NCBI RefSeq assembly: GCF_014305155.1
Contig: NZ_JACRUK010000041.1
Location: 1 to 34,756, forward strand
Length of the DNA stretch: 34,756 bases
Direction: 5' to 3'
Origin: Flavobacterium muglaense
GTDB lineage: Bacteria; Bacteroidota; Bacteroidia; Flavobacteriales; Flavobacteriaceae
The notes beneath the pieces are model-generated. The model searched no databases and had not been told where the DNA came from. It worked only from the letters and a program-made list of their open reading frames with translations. This document shows, one piece after another, positions 18,201 through 24,031 of the stretch. The translations under genes were made by a program, and so were the position numbers. The first letter of the stretch is position 1. The number at the start of each line of letters is the position of its first letter.

Positions 18201-21062
18201 GGCAACACAACCATTAAAATCGACTACTTTAATAGCATAAAGTCCCGCCGTAGGCGTATTGATCACGTTACTATAATCAGCAACCGTACTTCCGTTTACA
18301 TAATAACCGTAAGGAGAGGTTCCTCCAACAGGAGTAACCGTAATCTCACCACCTTCACAAGTAATTGCTTTTGATTGATTTACTGTAGCACTTAAAACCG
18401 CAGGAGGTATAATTTCAAATGAACCATTCTTCAAACAGCCGTCGCTAGTTTTCACAATATAGGTATAGACACCCGCCGATAAATTAGAGAAGGTATAATC
18501 ACTAGCTAAGATTGGTCCAACCGAATTGACAACTGTACCCGCTTTACTGATACTATAGTAATATTGTTCTCTTACGTCATTGGCCGCTAATTTTATAGAT
18601 CCTTTGTCGGTATTACATAAAGGTTGTCCTATAAACTCCGAAACGGTAAAATTACGTTTTAAGATATCGATATTAGGAACAGAAAATAAACAAGGGTTCG
18701 TTGCCACTCCTTTTTGTTTGATATACACTGTATAGTTTCCTGAAGTAGGTATTGTAAAAATATTAGAGTCTTGAAATGGCCCTGTAGCACTTAAACTAAA
18801 TTCATAACCTGTACCTGGCACACCACCAATTGTAATTTGCCCTGCGGTATCACAAATAATATCTCGTTTAGTAGCAGTAGGATCTAATAAATTTTTGAAA
18901 ACATTAAAATAATAAATATTAAAACATCCTTCTTTATAATGTAAGACTACTCGATATTGACCGGCAGTATCTGCAGTATATGACGAACCGGTAGTTACTT
19001 GATTCCAAACGCAGCTTGACGCTTCGTTCGCACAATCAGTATTAGCAATAGCGGTACAACTGGCTTCATCTAGTTTTTGCCAAATAATAGACTCAGCATC
19101 TGTGACTGATAATTTCAATAGACGAGTCGCTTTGGCTCCACATAAAAATATCTTAGGTAGGTCTTTTTTGTTGTTTGGACAAACCGCTGTGATATCAGCA
19201 AAAGGGATAATTGGGTTTTTTACCGTTGTACCTGATGGCGAAACAGTCACCTCTTCGGTGATTGAACGACAAGGAGCTGGGGCAGTATTCCTTACGTAAT
19301 AAGTTCCCGTTTGGGTCACTGTTATTGACTTTGTTGTTCCAATAACGGGTGTTCCTGTAGCACTAGTTGACCAAGAATAACCAGAATAACCATTGGCAGC
19401 CGTTAGTACTACGCTAGATCCACAAAGTTGGTAATCTTTGGTGTACTTACAATCTTCTAGACCAACCAAGAAATTAGTAGGCGCTGCTGTACCAATATAA
19501 CATTGGTCGAAAGTAGACAAACTAAGCTGATCATCGATAACAGCACTACTTGTAACCCCTTTATAACTTGCGAAAGCCTGGTTTTGAATCGTAGTCGAAC
19601 AGGCGTCACTCAAGTCATTGCACTCAGGCACCACTTGCACTTTAAATTTAATTACATAACGAGGGTCATTTACCTCGACTAATTCTTTCGGAATAGTAAA
19701 AACAATGGTTCGTGTAGCGGCGTTGTACGTATAGGTAATTCCAGATCCGTTGGGAATGACAATATCATTAGGGTCGAAATTAATATTGACTGGCAAAATA
19801 TCTTTAATCGTGAAATTCTGGGCATTGTCATTCCCTATGTTTTGAAAACCAACGTAGTAATACAAATTAGTTCCCCTAGTTACATTTGTATTAGCTAGGT
19901 TATTAGGTACAGCTGCATTATCAAAAACTTGCTTAGTCAGTACAATTTCGGGCGCTATAATGTCGACTGCAATAGCATTAAAATAATAAAAATAAATGTC
20001 CTGGGTACTACGCAAACTAATCGTCGCACTGGTATCATTATTTTTAATGATGGAATTGTTATTATTATTTAGTTCGAACACCCCCGAATCATAACCTAAG
20101 GTATTCGTACTGGCAGGATTACGATCTAAATATGTTGCCGATTTTAAACTAGTTGGATCGACATAAGTAACCGAACTATTAAAGAAGTTATTACTAGCTC
20201 TTATCACAGTATTGGCTGCGTTTGAAACTGAAATTGTATTTCCATTTATTGCTAAATAATCCCCTTTATAAGCTTGATCGCCCTCTAGAGCAGCAAAAGC
20301 AAATTTTGTACGAACGTTTCCTGTTGGTATTGTTCTAAAACCTGAAACAGGGATATCTAAATTATGACTGGGATCAATTGCGGTAAATCCATCAAAAGAA
20401 GTAATTGCTTTAGTAGGTAATTTAGGATCTTCGTACACGATAAAAAGAGACCATCCAGCAGATAAACCCGTACCACTGTTGCTACTCACTGCCGTAGATA
20501 CATTGGCAACTGTATAAGTACCTTCTGGAGTAGGATTAGTCGCGCCAGTAACCAAGGCGGTCACATCTGCAAAGCAGGCATACGGATAACTCGTTCCTAT
20601 TTTAGTCGTCCCAGCATTATATATTACGGTCCCTGTTACATTATTATAACCCCCAGTAGGCATTTTAAATTTAACGTCAGTTATAGCTGTAGCTCCTTTG
20701 GTCACAGCACCCCAGTACAAAGCGGCATATCTTATCTTATAACAAGAAGCGTTAGGCTTATTGCTATTAGGAACTACTAAATTAGCACTACTTGAATTAA
20801 ATATACCTGCGGTTGCACCATTATCAATATTCACATATTGCATACTAAAAGAACCATTTACTCCAGAACCATTATAAGCAGTATTGGGCCCATCAGCATT
20901 GGTCTTTCTATTTAAAATACTATTACCAATTAGTAACATATCCCCTTTAATGTCATCATTATATCTAGGTGTAAAATTCGTATAGGTTTGCGCATACGAA
21001 CTAGCAGCTTGTAACAAGACAAATGTCAATAGGACGATTTTTAATAAAGTAGTTTTTTTCAT
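3222..21062 (-). CDS. sprB: SprB, giant mobile gliding-motility adhesin (T9SS type B cargo)
   Basis: This is a 5946-residue protein, in the size range of F. johnsoniae SprB (about 6500). Order of parts: signal peptide ending SSYAQ (~1-25); adhesin head domain (~26-365) shared with the first operon gene; a DUF11-like domain (~368-500); Ig/PKD-like segments with Cys pairs (~525-720); about 55 SprB-type repeats of roughly 80-90 residues, each ending in a motif like VxDxxGC; an inserted jelly-roll-like module (~1205-1410); and a C-terminal gliding-motility/T9SS type B sorting domain (~5860-5946) with NVFTPNGDGNNDTW and the final FVGNITLYR. SprB is exported by the T9SS and moved along the cell surface by the gliding motor. 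sprD lies upstream and sprF downstream. The frame is intact over 17.8 kb. ATG at 21062 gives the signal peptide. Confidence 0.95.
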   Translation of the reverse strand: MKKTTLLKIVLLTFVLLQAASSYAQTYTNFTPRYNDDIKGDMLLIGNSILNRKTNADGPNTAYNGSGVNGSFSMQYVNIDNGATAGIFNSSSANLVVPNSNKPNASCYKIRYAALYWGAVTKGATAITDVKFKMPTGGYNNVTGTVIYNAGTTKIGTSYPYACFADVTALVTGATNPTPEGTYTVANVSTAVSSNSGTGLSAGWSLFIVYEDPKLPTKAITSFDGFTAIDPSHNLDIPVSGFRTIPTGNVRTKFAFAALEGDQAYKGDYLAINGNTISVSNAANTVIRASNNFFNSSVTYVDPTSLKSATYLDRNPASTNTLGYDSGVFELNNNNNSIIKNNDTSATISLRSTQDIYFYYFNAIAVDIIAPEIVLTKQVFDNAAVPNNLANTNVTRGTNLYYYVGFQNIGNDNAQNFTIKDILPVNINFDPNDIVIPNGSGITYTYNAATRTIVFTIPKELVEVNDPRYVIKFKVQVVPECNDLSDACSTTIQNQAFASYKGVTSSAVIDDQLSLSTFDQCYIGTAAPTNFLVGLEDCKYTKDYQLCGSSVVLTAANGYSGYSWSTSATGTPVIGTTKSITVTQTGTYYVRNTAPAPCRSITEEVTVSPSGTTVKNPIIPFADITAVCPNNKKDLPKIFLCGAKATRLLKLSVTDAESIIWQKLDEASCTAIANTDCANEASSCVWNQVTTGSSYTADTAGQYRVVLHYKEGCFNIYYFNVFKNLLDPTATKRDIICDTAGQITIGGVPGTGYEFSLSATGPFQDSNIFTIPTSGNYTVYIKQKGVATNPCLFSVPNIDILKRNFTVSEFIGQPLCNTDKGSIKLAANDVREQYYYSISKAGTVVNSVGPILASDYTFSNLSAGVYTYIVKTSDGCLKNGSFEIIPPAVLSATVNQSKAITCEGGEITVTPVGGTSPYGYYVNGSTVADYSNVINTPTAGLYAIKVVDFNGCVANTSITVAAVPKPVYNTTGTNVKCYSDASGVINFNVTNANGYTLSYSTDNGVTYGTSPIISNLSAGIYNTILKYTLNGVECIDTMKPITISQPSTALTASAGVSALAGCGVNKTDGTIRITNPDGGTPFPAPNLYLYSFDNQATWITTNQADKAPGTYTVYIKDANGCIYAMPNIVIDPKPVAPVIDVATPVDFNCDGTATSTVTITNPSNANFTYSYYMDGKLNTNTTNPNVFLNVPAGTHSVKVVYKLVAVTTYSNLLYETFGYGDDTTSPGINSVYYCFERQVAATQCKGSPAINDGDYSVTAKIQYPFGAWIAPVDHTPATTPVTPKGRFMVVNIGATIPKTEILYQKTINDIIPNQPINVEFYAMNLLNKSNTQFDPDLVVALVNSAGVEISSYSTGNIPKSEKWEKYPTVPITLNPGSNTTLKFIVRSNVQQTSGNDVAFDDIKVYQLPVSCAEEKILTVVVPDGKAFNATVTSFKNVKCNGETNGEITITAENFNTTSGYQYSRDNGTTWLTTTTSPLVLTGLGAAGYNVLVRYNATSTGGCVKTLTQTITAPAAVVVTASVTKQATCITGATITANTTGGTTAYRYELWNSTKTTIVKPSQNTGAFNDIAAGSYFVRVYDANNCTDDTDTAVVVTAPAAPTATIVANTARCFDPATGANITVNVAGGLAPYSYQTSTNGGTSYGGSSASFSTASFTYNASTTGSYTFKVTDANGCTATTASQVINAKLTANAAVTTDLDCDAPPANQAVITGTISGGTAPFTVIKTGAAATGTLVQPTASGTTFTYTTDVAGTYNFQITDAIGCVTTASATINALVPVTGTATVTDVTCFNAANGSVTLAATAGVAPFTYSFNNSTFTATTTYTNVAGSVAGTSYNYVIKDNKGCTYPGTVSIKQPEAIAISASITTTYNCDHAATITALATKGNGSSYTYTLFRGATTVASNGSGIFSGITTAGSYTVQATDSKSCSITSSPAMVIVALNPPTAMTITNTALKCPSNKVDVTIDSYVGGTGAVEYQIIAPAAAATAYQSSKTFTNLDPGTYTFQVKDANNCTFSKTHTITALPAIAASAVVVNNVKCFGDANGSVKYTISGFATNTPYSYTIDGGTAVIGTATGNPFDFTISALSAGAHPIVITNTATACTATATATVAPPAAALAISAPTITAITCTANATAVINTTGGWGSNSYTVTGPSPATTAVTQSNKSFTNLTEGTYTASVTDANGCSVSIPFKIAPKVLVVAAIDATSSNYCYVTGTGASLVVAPNMQTNYVYSINGGATQTTGTFNNLTPGDYVIRVTDTSTSCFKDLPSQKIASPISASTAITKDLDCTTTTATSANATIQVSIANGYAPYSYKSSTTAGSFTGTANPVTGSSFSYSAATAGTYYFEITDSKGCTTVVSRTINAIVLPTFTSTQVNVKCKGDNTGSITVSGIPASGTYQYSKDNGATFQSTNTFTGLIAGTYPMVIKDSKSCISLKTDVVITEPTIGLTASAAATPLTCSATNTQQAATITVTAQYGTPFTTGSAYLYSFNGGGYGSSNTYTVNTASTVTINVKDANGCIAATSQTIAALNPPTALSFAQVNPITCKTTELTTDVTATVTNGTGPFTYEITAPSSPVVAATGITTNTHTFTGLAPNTYTIKVTDANGCSFSNIYRVDAVTPITVTGSLVNNVSCNGANDGSIKFTAGGNITGGYSFVLFDGTLTSISPANTSAGNTITYTGLAPDTYKVVVTNTATGCTANATVTVTQPTAITALAASGTKVYCTQAVTTITVSASGGTTPLYYAVVPATAVAPTFPTDYNTSGIFTRNTATLGLSYTAYVVDKNGNCAQTIGLSITQDATPAVTASSGTNCLGTGTYTITATDTTPLGAIAPVTYSLNGGGFVTTNTFTVTAAGDYSVTIKDGNGCTATSNTVTVYPKVTISAVLNKDVTCAYVSPFMSNDAQITVTAAGGNGPYTYESKEALGSYTTMASNVFTTNAAGSYTFRVTDASGCSITTTTAIAVTTPVNPDITGFTQTQFIKCSGDTNGAFSVAIDPTLGQAPFKYSVNGGAYQTSNTFTGLAAGVYNVTVQDAKGCTNTDSFTIVGKSPMVIDKTVIPIQCNSGTGVSKGSIIINKITDGISAVGGTGGTAPYTYYVTGINGYNQSESNASGTTSVTFNVVDFGLYQIRVVDANGCSVYENNVLVASPPNSLGIAIAPASNCTTGGTADVTITSSFAGVGPFHFNIYSGPGQVWTADGVLGWQGESTSGSKTTTFTGLLPGVTYTFIVYDFATKCYYYETATTPIPTNSTLALTNVVGNNVKCFTDTYGSVNFDITNNYATAVDVTYQVYESFTNNLIAGAGITVPVSIAAGSTLSLTEYAAGILPVGTYYVLVKEASGANAGCSVVSSDFNIKKSTSQLEIAATAVKKSNCNELGSISAEATKGTGPYRYQVVATGDPVVPANWTTTAVFDRAGSIAGIIYDVSALDSYGCIVKTPVTVYADENPTITAPASICYDGNAFTIAITGTVDSGIVGAESYSVNGSAYQSSPNFTFNAAGTYNLVIKDGNGCTADVDYVVYPQLDLKAVINKGLDCTGSPDATITLTTTGGNVLPTPNYTYTVSYNSGVAVAATSPYAATAAGNYVFTVTDANNGTTCTTSATVTIDAIPTPTITPSVTDVSCFSGTDGAISVAVSGGVGPFTYALTSTPAITNTTGDATGVYTGLAAGTNYVVTVTDAKSCTYPTTITVGQPTAALAGSATVTTALSCGAGNVAQAATVTLSGTTGTGTGAFEYRFDGSAYDTNNVYTVNDTGSDQNINYGIKDANGCEVTGTVLIAKLNPPVFDAPSTFTQTTVTCNTPTSDVTVTSTNGIGTITYATIAPSPLPLQSSATGNFTGLAPGEYTFLVTDGNVCTDQVNYRVNDVTKINVVEQSTTGITCSTATDGKASFLVTGFGTGVATYQYTLDTNPAVTGLSTPTINLINLASGLHTITVLDDETGCSLPLNFTIAAPTAALAINKTVTALGCTTTGAVTITATDGWGTYDYTLTQPDLTVLNNNTGVFGGLTQTGTYNISVVDANGCAVTDSFTLVTPTPPTASIDVTSDYCFDSTNAATLVITASGGAGSYEYSIDNGATWQTTDTFTGLTPGTYAVMVKDAFGCTSTAFNATIEAQLFATAVKTKELDCTAPPDGTIRITPTGGYSPYAYSVSSDAGITFTTITATDPAYTDYTVPVAGSYVFEVTDSKGCQYVTTPAVVMTAPTAITLVASDITTTPVDCNAPQGTNNNGTITVNLDLVANNNPDYTYTLNQLTPVTNTTTQSTNGFTGLTAGTYEVVVTSARGCTNATPVPVTIAAVTPVEATAAVAAFSCSPTNTVNTTTVTVTGTGGKGTNAVTDYTYSADGTNWFTTNTFEIADTGATQNLYFYVKDANGCVDMTNSPVIITAFPKLVSAVATQVTKIDCVNLGEEILVTITGGSNSPNAFTYEVYQDGVLITATPVAVVGSTFNYTAATAGSYYEFKIFDNNTGCTITSDGYEVPLYNTMVVNATAAANVDCTTNATGKIELNITGYSGAYDYEIFNGATAVFTGTANTSTNPFVLTDGLVAGTTYTVQVTQTAYPQCVVVSNVVEITEPAPLVLSPAITVVNKNCFNEATATVPATAVTGGTGQYLYAFVASTTTPTATDYTTSNTATLATTTISPATTAYDVWVKDANGCTSMQTIQVTTDPLPAVTAAVDSQCASATGYTITATGSLGKGALAYSLDGISFQTATTFNVTAPGTYTVTVRDANQCTATATAVTVLEPLQLDAIITTTPTCTTADGVVTLTAQGGTVPANYSYSNDGTTYVSGNVFSGLAPNNYTFYLRDNTTLCTKTTAVVIDAPNTTIDFSVSQTAVTCNGGNDGTILVTLATPTTTVNNNPIYTYSIDGVNYQTSNLFQGLATGTYTVDVRSGKGCPAIAQTIPVGEPSLITVPAPTVVEYGCTTGNTKNFATITVSSVTGGSTNYVNYEFIKGGTQVYFGPNNVYTEADLNGGSYTVNVYDDNGCIGTAAAAAVIKPFVALDAVTVAVTRAITCNNLEEISVTVSHIGATAPTNLIYTLVDIDGAGVTGTLYPAQTNATGLFVGLPVADYLVTVTNTDTNCSVQTVHYVNEPNTFDLTITNVVDLICYSSTDGSVDVTFVDGLITTTPPNGDDAGPFTYTVEDALGNLVTSGTATTAGPITIGNLASGTYTIAATLSQSPSCTVVKNFTITGPAEALTAAETHTEITCVAGNNDGTISATATGGWSGDYEYELVGPTAAQSVAYSTVAEFTGLTAGSYTVNVKDSKGCVDSVPVVLNNPTPIVVTGTASVPAVTCFGDTTATITAGTPTGGSGNYLYTLVTTLLDGTVTTDGPQVSNVFTNLGAGSYQVKASDTWGCEGASATITINEPVVVDASLVVSSTRTCTTDSTVTLTASGGTAPYRYSTDPNFATSTAMTGSSVTISVPVGSYKYYVRDVNGCPSDESNTITIDPLPALTVAVDVTNASINCKGDDSGVIVATAQGGLGNYVYSLRDGSGNALSFVATQTTPGYFTNLPAGSYTVNVVSGDCNVSSPSESITEPLLPLGATSSTIDVTCSGNKNGSITILATGGTGIIKYAISPDFRQFFDSNVFVKLDAGFYDVLVQDEKGCYQILNGIEIKEPKSINATSTIVRQEICLGDNQGAFNVDIAGGTAPYSVSLDNQTGTYTTGTAAQTQFSFTGLAGGDHKVYIIDANKCTSQITVNMDLPVNLDPVAIVEYGCTGNKASNMVTVTLHKDFTDLANVEYALDGSTTFQKSEIFIDVAPGRHSITVRYIPNGCEKITPSFTVNAVAPLAINLKDGGLNEIIATTTGGAGGYQYSVNGESYGSTNNFIIYKTDDYTVTVTDLNGCTASQVIHVDFIEIVIPNVFTPNGDGNNDTWFPLNAQNYVDIYVYVFDRYGRKIGTFRQGQAWDGKYNGAELPSGDYWYVLKLNNVKDAREFVGNITLYR
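3490..18900 (-). repeat. Array of about 55 SprB repeats within sprB
   Basis: Counting by eye the closing motif (V/I)xDxxGC and its variants (VTDANGC, IKDGNGC, VKDSKGC, VRDANQC) gives roughly 55 units. Each usually begins with a Cys near a CxGxxxGxI pattern, passes through GGxxPYxYS, and closes with LxAGxYxVxV before the motif. Units are divergent, not identical at DNA level. The array is interrupted once by the jelly-roll-like insert. The likely role is a long extended stalk with paired Cys per repeat. Confidence 0.8.
16830..17440 (-). other. Jelly-roll-like, possibly carbohydrate-binding module inserted in the SprB repeat array
   Basis: Residues ~1205-1410 break the repeat rhythm: SNLLYETFGYGDDTTSPG opens the module and DVAFDDIKVYQLPVSC closes it. 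In between are YSVTAKIQYPFGAW, FMVVNIGATIPKTEIL and TTLKFIVRSN. A FGxG opening, a central strand run and a closing xxFDDIxV are typical of beta-sandwich (CBM- or MAM-like) modules on secreted flavobacterial proteins. Ligand unknown. Confidence 0.6.
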
Positions 21063-21143
21063 GGTATTATTTTTTTAATTCCGGTTTACCTCCTTGGAGC
21101 CTTTAGAAGTAAACAGAATATTACATTGTAATAAATAGGTAAA

Positions 21144-21173
21144 CTTCTCCCTTTTGTTTCCAAAAGAAAGAAG
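21144..21173 (-). promoter_or_regulatory. RNA hairpin with GAAA loop in the sprD-sprB gap
   Basis: Arms 21144-21156 and 21161-21173 make a 13-bp stem closed by a GAAA tetraloop when read as - strand RNA. Two C-A mismatches in the + strand turn into G-U pairs on the transcribed strand, so the element looks shaped for RNA. Only UUU follows it, so it is not a good terminator. It lies 82 bases before the sprB start codon. The rest of the 122-base gap shows no promoter box. Confidence 0.55.
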
Positions 21174-21184
21174 TCCCGTTTTTT

Positions 21185-24019
21185 TTATTCAACCTTCACA
21201 ATTGACATTTTACCATTGTATGGTTTACTGCCTTTTGTATTTAATGCTTTTTGTGCCTCTTTAAAATTTTCAAACTTATCATAGTAAATATAATAGTTGC
21301 TTGAATTCACATCGTAGAAGAAATTCACATCGGCTTGTCCGCTAGCGACTACTTTGGTTAAGAAAGTATCTCTTTTGGCCACCTCATTATGAACTGCAAT
21401 TACGAGATAATATCCGCGATCTATATTTCGGATGTTTTTCAAAATTTGCATATTCGACTGTTCCGTACCATAATCAAAATCTTGCGGTTTCAATGGTGTA
21501 GCACTTACAGTAGTCGTTTCTTTTATACGTTTTAAAGTAGCCACATCTTGGATGTATTTGTCTTCATCACTAACAAATGCTGCCCGTTTAATTCGGCGTT
21601 TTTTCTCAATTTCAGTATCGACTTTAATTTTTTCCAGAGATGTTATTAATTCTTTATTTGAATTAACCACTTTTAATTGCTCTGTTTTCAACTGATCAAT
21701 TGTGTTTTTATAGTTTTGATTTGTAGCATCATTACTATTAGGCACCTTGGCCAATCGTTCTTTATATAAATTATCTAAGTCTTTTATTTTATCACTTTGC
21801 TTTTTATTCTCTTCTGCAATTTGTTGTTTTAAACTTTCGATTGCATTGTTTTCATCAGCTGTGCTTTTAAAAGGTTTAGGATCTTTATAGATTCCTTTAT
21901 CGCTTAAATCATTTTCTTCTTTTAATTCTTTAAGCTCTTTTTCTTTACTATTCACTGTTGATTCCAGCTGCCCTAATAATTGTTTTTGTCTGTTTTTAGA
22001 CTGTTCCAATACGCGAGCCAACTCATCCATTGCCTTAGCATTGTCATCTTTCTTAGTCGTTGCGGCAAGTTTGGCGGCTGCATCGGCATCGGCTTTTGCT
22101 TTAGCATCGGCTATTCTTTGTGCTTCGGCAGTAGCATCGGCTTTTGCTTTAGCATCGGCTATTCTTTGTGCTTCGGCAGTAGCATCGGCTTTTGCTTTTG
22201 CATCTGCTATTCTTTGTGCTTCGGCAGTAGCATCGGCTTTTGCTTTTGCATCAGCAATTCTTTGTGCTTCGGCAGTAGCATCGGCTTTTGCTTTAGCATC
22301 GGCTATTCTTTGTGCTTCGGCAGTAGCATCGGCTTTTGCTTTTGCATCTGCTATTCTTTGTGCTTCGGCAGTAGCATCGGCTTTTGCTTTTGCATCAGCA
22401 ATTCTTTGTGCTTCGGCAGTTGCATCGGCTTTTGCTTTAGCATCGGTAATTCTCTGTGCTTCGGCAGTTGCATCGGCTTTCGCTTTAGCATCTGCTATTC
22501 TTTGTGCTTCGGCTGTGGCATCGGCTTTTGCTTTAGCATCTGCTATTCTTTGTGCTTCGGCTGTGGCATCGGCTTTCGCTTTAGCATCGGCTATTCTTTG
22601 TGCTTCGGCAGTCGCATTGGCTTTTGCTTTAGCATCCGCTATTCTTTGCGCTTCAGCTGTGGCATCGGCTTTTGCTTTAGCATCCGCTATTCTTTGTGCT
22701 TCGGCAGTAGCATCGGCTTTCGCTTTTGCATCAGCAATTCTTTGTGCTTCGGCAGCGTTATCTGCTTTAGGCTTCGCAATTTCAACTGCTTTTGGTGCCT
22801 CTTTCGCTTTTGGAGCCTGAGCAACAACTGTTTCTTTTGGCTTAACAATATCTACAGTTTTAGCAACCTCTTTCTCTTTTGGAGCTTCAACAATAACTTG
22901 TGTTTTCGCTTTGGCTGCTGCCAATTGTTTTTCTTTCTCCTCTGCTTTCGCTTTCGCCAAAGCATCTTGTTGTTCTTTTAACTTATTAGCGTCGATAGGA
23001 GACAAAATAGTTGACTCTTTCTCTTTTGGCTTAACATAAGCGTATTTCTTTTTCTCTGATGGTGTAATAAGCGCACCCTCTTCTTCATCACCGCTGTTAT
23101 CATAATTTTTGCTCGAAAATCGGTATGCAAATACCACTTCATGAGACGATCCAAAATTAGACAAATTTCCGATCCCTTTTTCAAAATTATACTCAACAGA
23201 AATTTTTGGGGTTAAATTGAGTCCCAATCCTCCTGAAACACCGTAAACAGTGTTGTAACCCCCTTGCATCCAGATCCCTTTTGGAACAGAAAACAGCATC
23301 AATCCTGAAATTACTGTTTTTTCTTTCTTAAATTCACTGCTAATTATAGCCGAAAACTTACTTCTATCAAAGAAACCATAACTATCAATATAACCGGTGT
23401 GCATTACATGTGCCTGAACACTTTTTTCAGGATCATCGGCTACCATTTTTGAAGTATTAAAATTGTATAAAACCAAATTATTCATCGAAACACCAAAGTC
23501 AAGACTCCCAATTCCATAATTAATTCCGGGATTCACCGTCAATAACGAGTTCGATGGAACTGCCTCTAGAGACGGATCCACATAATTAGAAATTACTGCG
23601 CCCCTATTTAAACCACTTTTATAAAAACCTACATTTAGACCAAAAGTCAAATTACTATCTTCTTGTAAAACAACATTATGTGCAAAATTGGCTACACCAC
23701 CAAAAGTAGTAAGCACTCCATAATTTTGCTGAAATAACCCAACAGATACTCCTTCATTGTCTCTGTAACGACCGGAATAACTCACTAAATAGGTTTGAGG
23801 TGCATCATCAAATTGTATCCATTGTCTTTTATTATAAAAACTCAAAGTAGATCCTTGTTCCCTAACAAAACTGAAGGTAGGGTTGATTAAAAAACGATTG
23901 TACTTCAACGAGTTTCTAACGGGTAGTTTAAACGAAACAACTCCATCCTCTTGGTTTTGAGAATAGAGCATTTGAAATGAACCATATAAAAAAGCTAATA
24001 AGAGTAGCGTTTTTTTCAT
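21185..24019 (-). CDS. sprD: SprD: PorP-like barrel, TolA-like repeat helix, SPOR-like C-terminus
   Basis: 944 residues. Signal peptide (~1-20, ends MLYSQ); a PorP/SprF-like barrel (~20-305; LINPTFSFVREQG, FGLNVGFYKSGLN, VFAYRFSSK); a Lys/Glu-rich linker (~315-420); an Ala-rich array of fourteen 16-residue repeats of the type AEAQRIADAKAKADAT (~420-645); a charged coiled-coil stretch (~650-840); and a C-terminal SPOR-like fold (~865-944; YYLVIAVHNEVAKRD, then YYIYYDKFENFKEAQKAL). SprD supports SprB function in F. johnsoniae; its exact role is not settled. The layout suggests a barrel in the outer membrane joined by a long helix to peptidoglycan (inference). It starts 12 bases after sprC ends, so the two are surely co-transcribed. 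Confidence 0.88.
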   Translation of the reverse strand: MKKTLLLLAFLYGSFQMLYSQNQEDGVVSFKLPVRNSLKYNRFLINPTFSFVREQGSTLSFYNKRQWIQFDDAPQTYLVSYSGRYRDNEGVSVGLFQQNYGVLTTFGGVANFAHNVVLQEDSNLTFGLNVGFYKSGLNRGAVISNYVDPSLEAVPSNSLLTVNPGINYGIGSLDFGVSMNNLVLYNFNTSKMVADDPEKSVQAHVMHTGYIDSYGFFDRSKFSAIISSEFKKEKTVISGLMLFSVPKGIWMQGGYNTVYGVSGGLGLNLTPKISVEYNFEKGIGNLSNFGSSHEVVFAYRFSSKNYDNSGDEEEGALITPSEKKKYAYVKPKEKESTILSPIDANKLKEQQDALAKAKAEEKEKQLAAAKAKTQVIVEAPKEKEVAKTVDIVKPKETVVAQAPKAKEAPKAVEIAKPKADNAAEAQRIADAKAKADATAEAQRIADAKAKADATAEAQRIADAKAKANATAEAQRIADAKAKADATAEAQRIADAKAKADATAEAQRIADAKAKADATAEAQRITDAKAKADATAEAQRIADAKAKADATAEAQRIADAKAKADATAEAQRIADAKAKADATAEAQRIADAKAKADATAEAQRIADAKAKADATAEAQRIADAKAKADATAEAQRIADAKAKADADAAAKLAATTKKDDNAKAMDELARVLEQSKNRQKQLLGQLESTVNSKEKELKELKEENDLSDKGIYKDPKPFKSTADENNAIESLKQQIAEENKKQSDKIKDLDNLYKERLAKVPNSNDATNQNYKNTIDQLKTEQLKVVNSNKELITSLEKIKVDTEIEKKRRIKRAAFVSDEDKYIQDVATLKRIKETTTVSATPLKPQDFDYGTEQSNMQILKNIRNIDRGYYLVIAVHNEVAKRDTFLTKVVASGQADVNFFYDVNSSNYYIYYDKFENFKEAQKALNTKGSKPYNGKMSIVKVE
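22080..22763 (-). repeat. 48-bp tandem repeat array in sprD (14 units)
   Basis: Fourteen in-frame copies of a 48-bp unit encode 16 residues each. Most units differ by a few synonymous changes; rare coding variants are Thr in unit 7 and Asn in unit 3 (protein order). Units at 22152-22295 and 22296-22439 form two 144-bp blocks that differ at only one base, pointing to a recent three-unit duplication. The low-complexity array also opens long frames on the + strand, which are not genes. Confidence 0.95.
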
Positions 24020-24031
24020 AAAATTTGTTTT

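Noticed and set aside
22080..22763. CRISPR-like regular repetition
   Set aside because: The 48-bp units are contiguous with no unique spacers and encode an in-frame peptide repeat.
21980..22981. Long open frames on the + strand opposite the sprD repeats (333 and 259 codons)
   Set aside because: They arise because a 48-bp repeat (a multiple of three) without stops is open in several frames. Products are monotonous Cys/Phe/Ser- or Ala/Ser-rich, and the - strand protein has clear domains.
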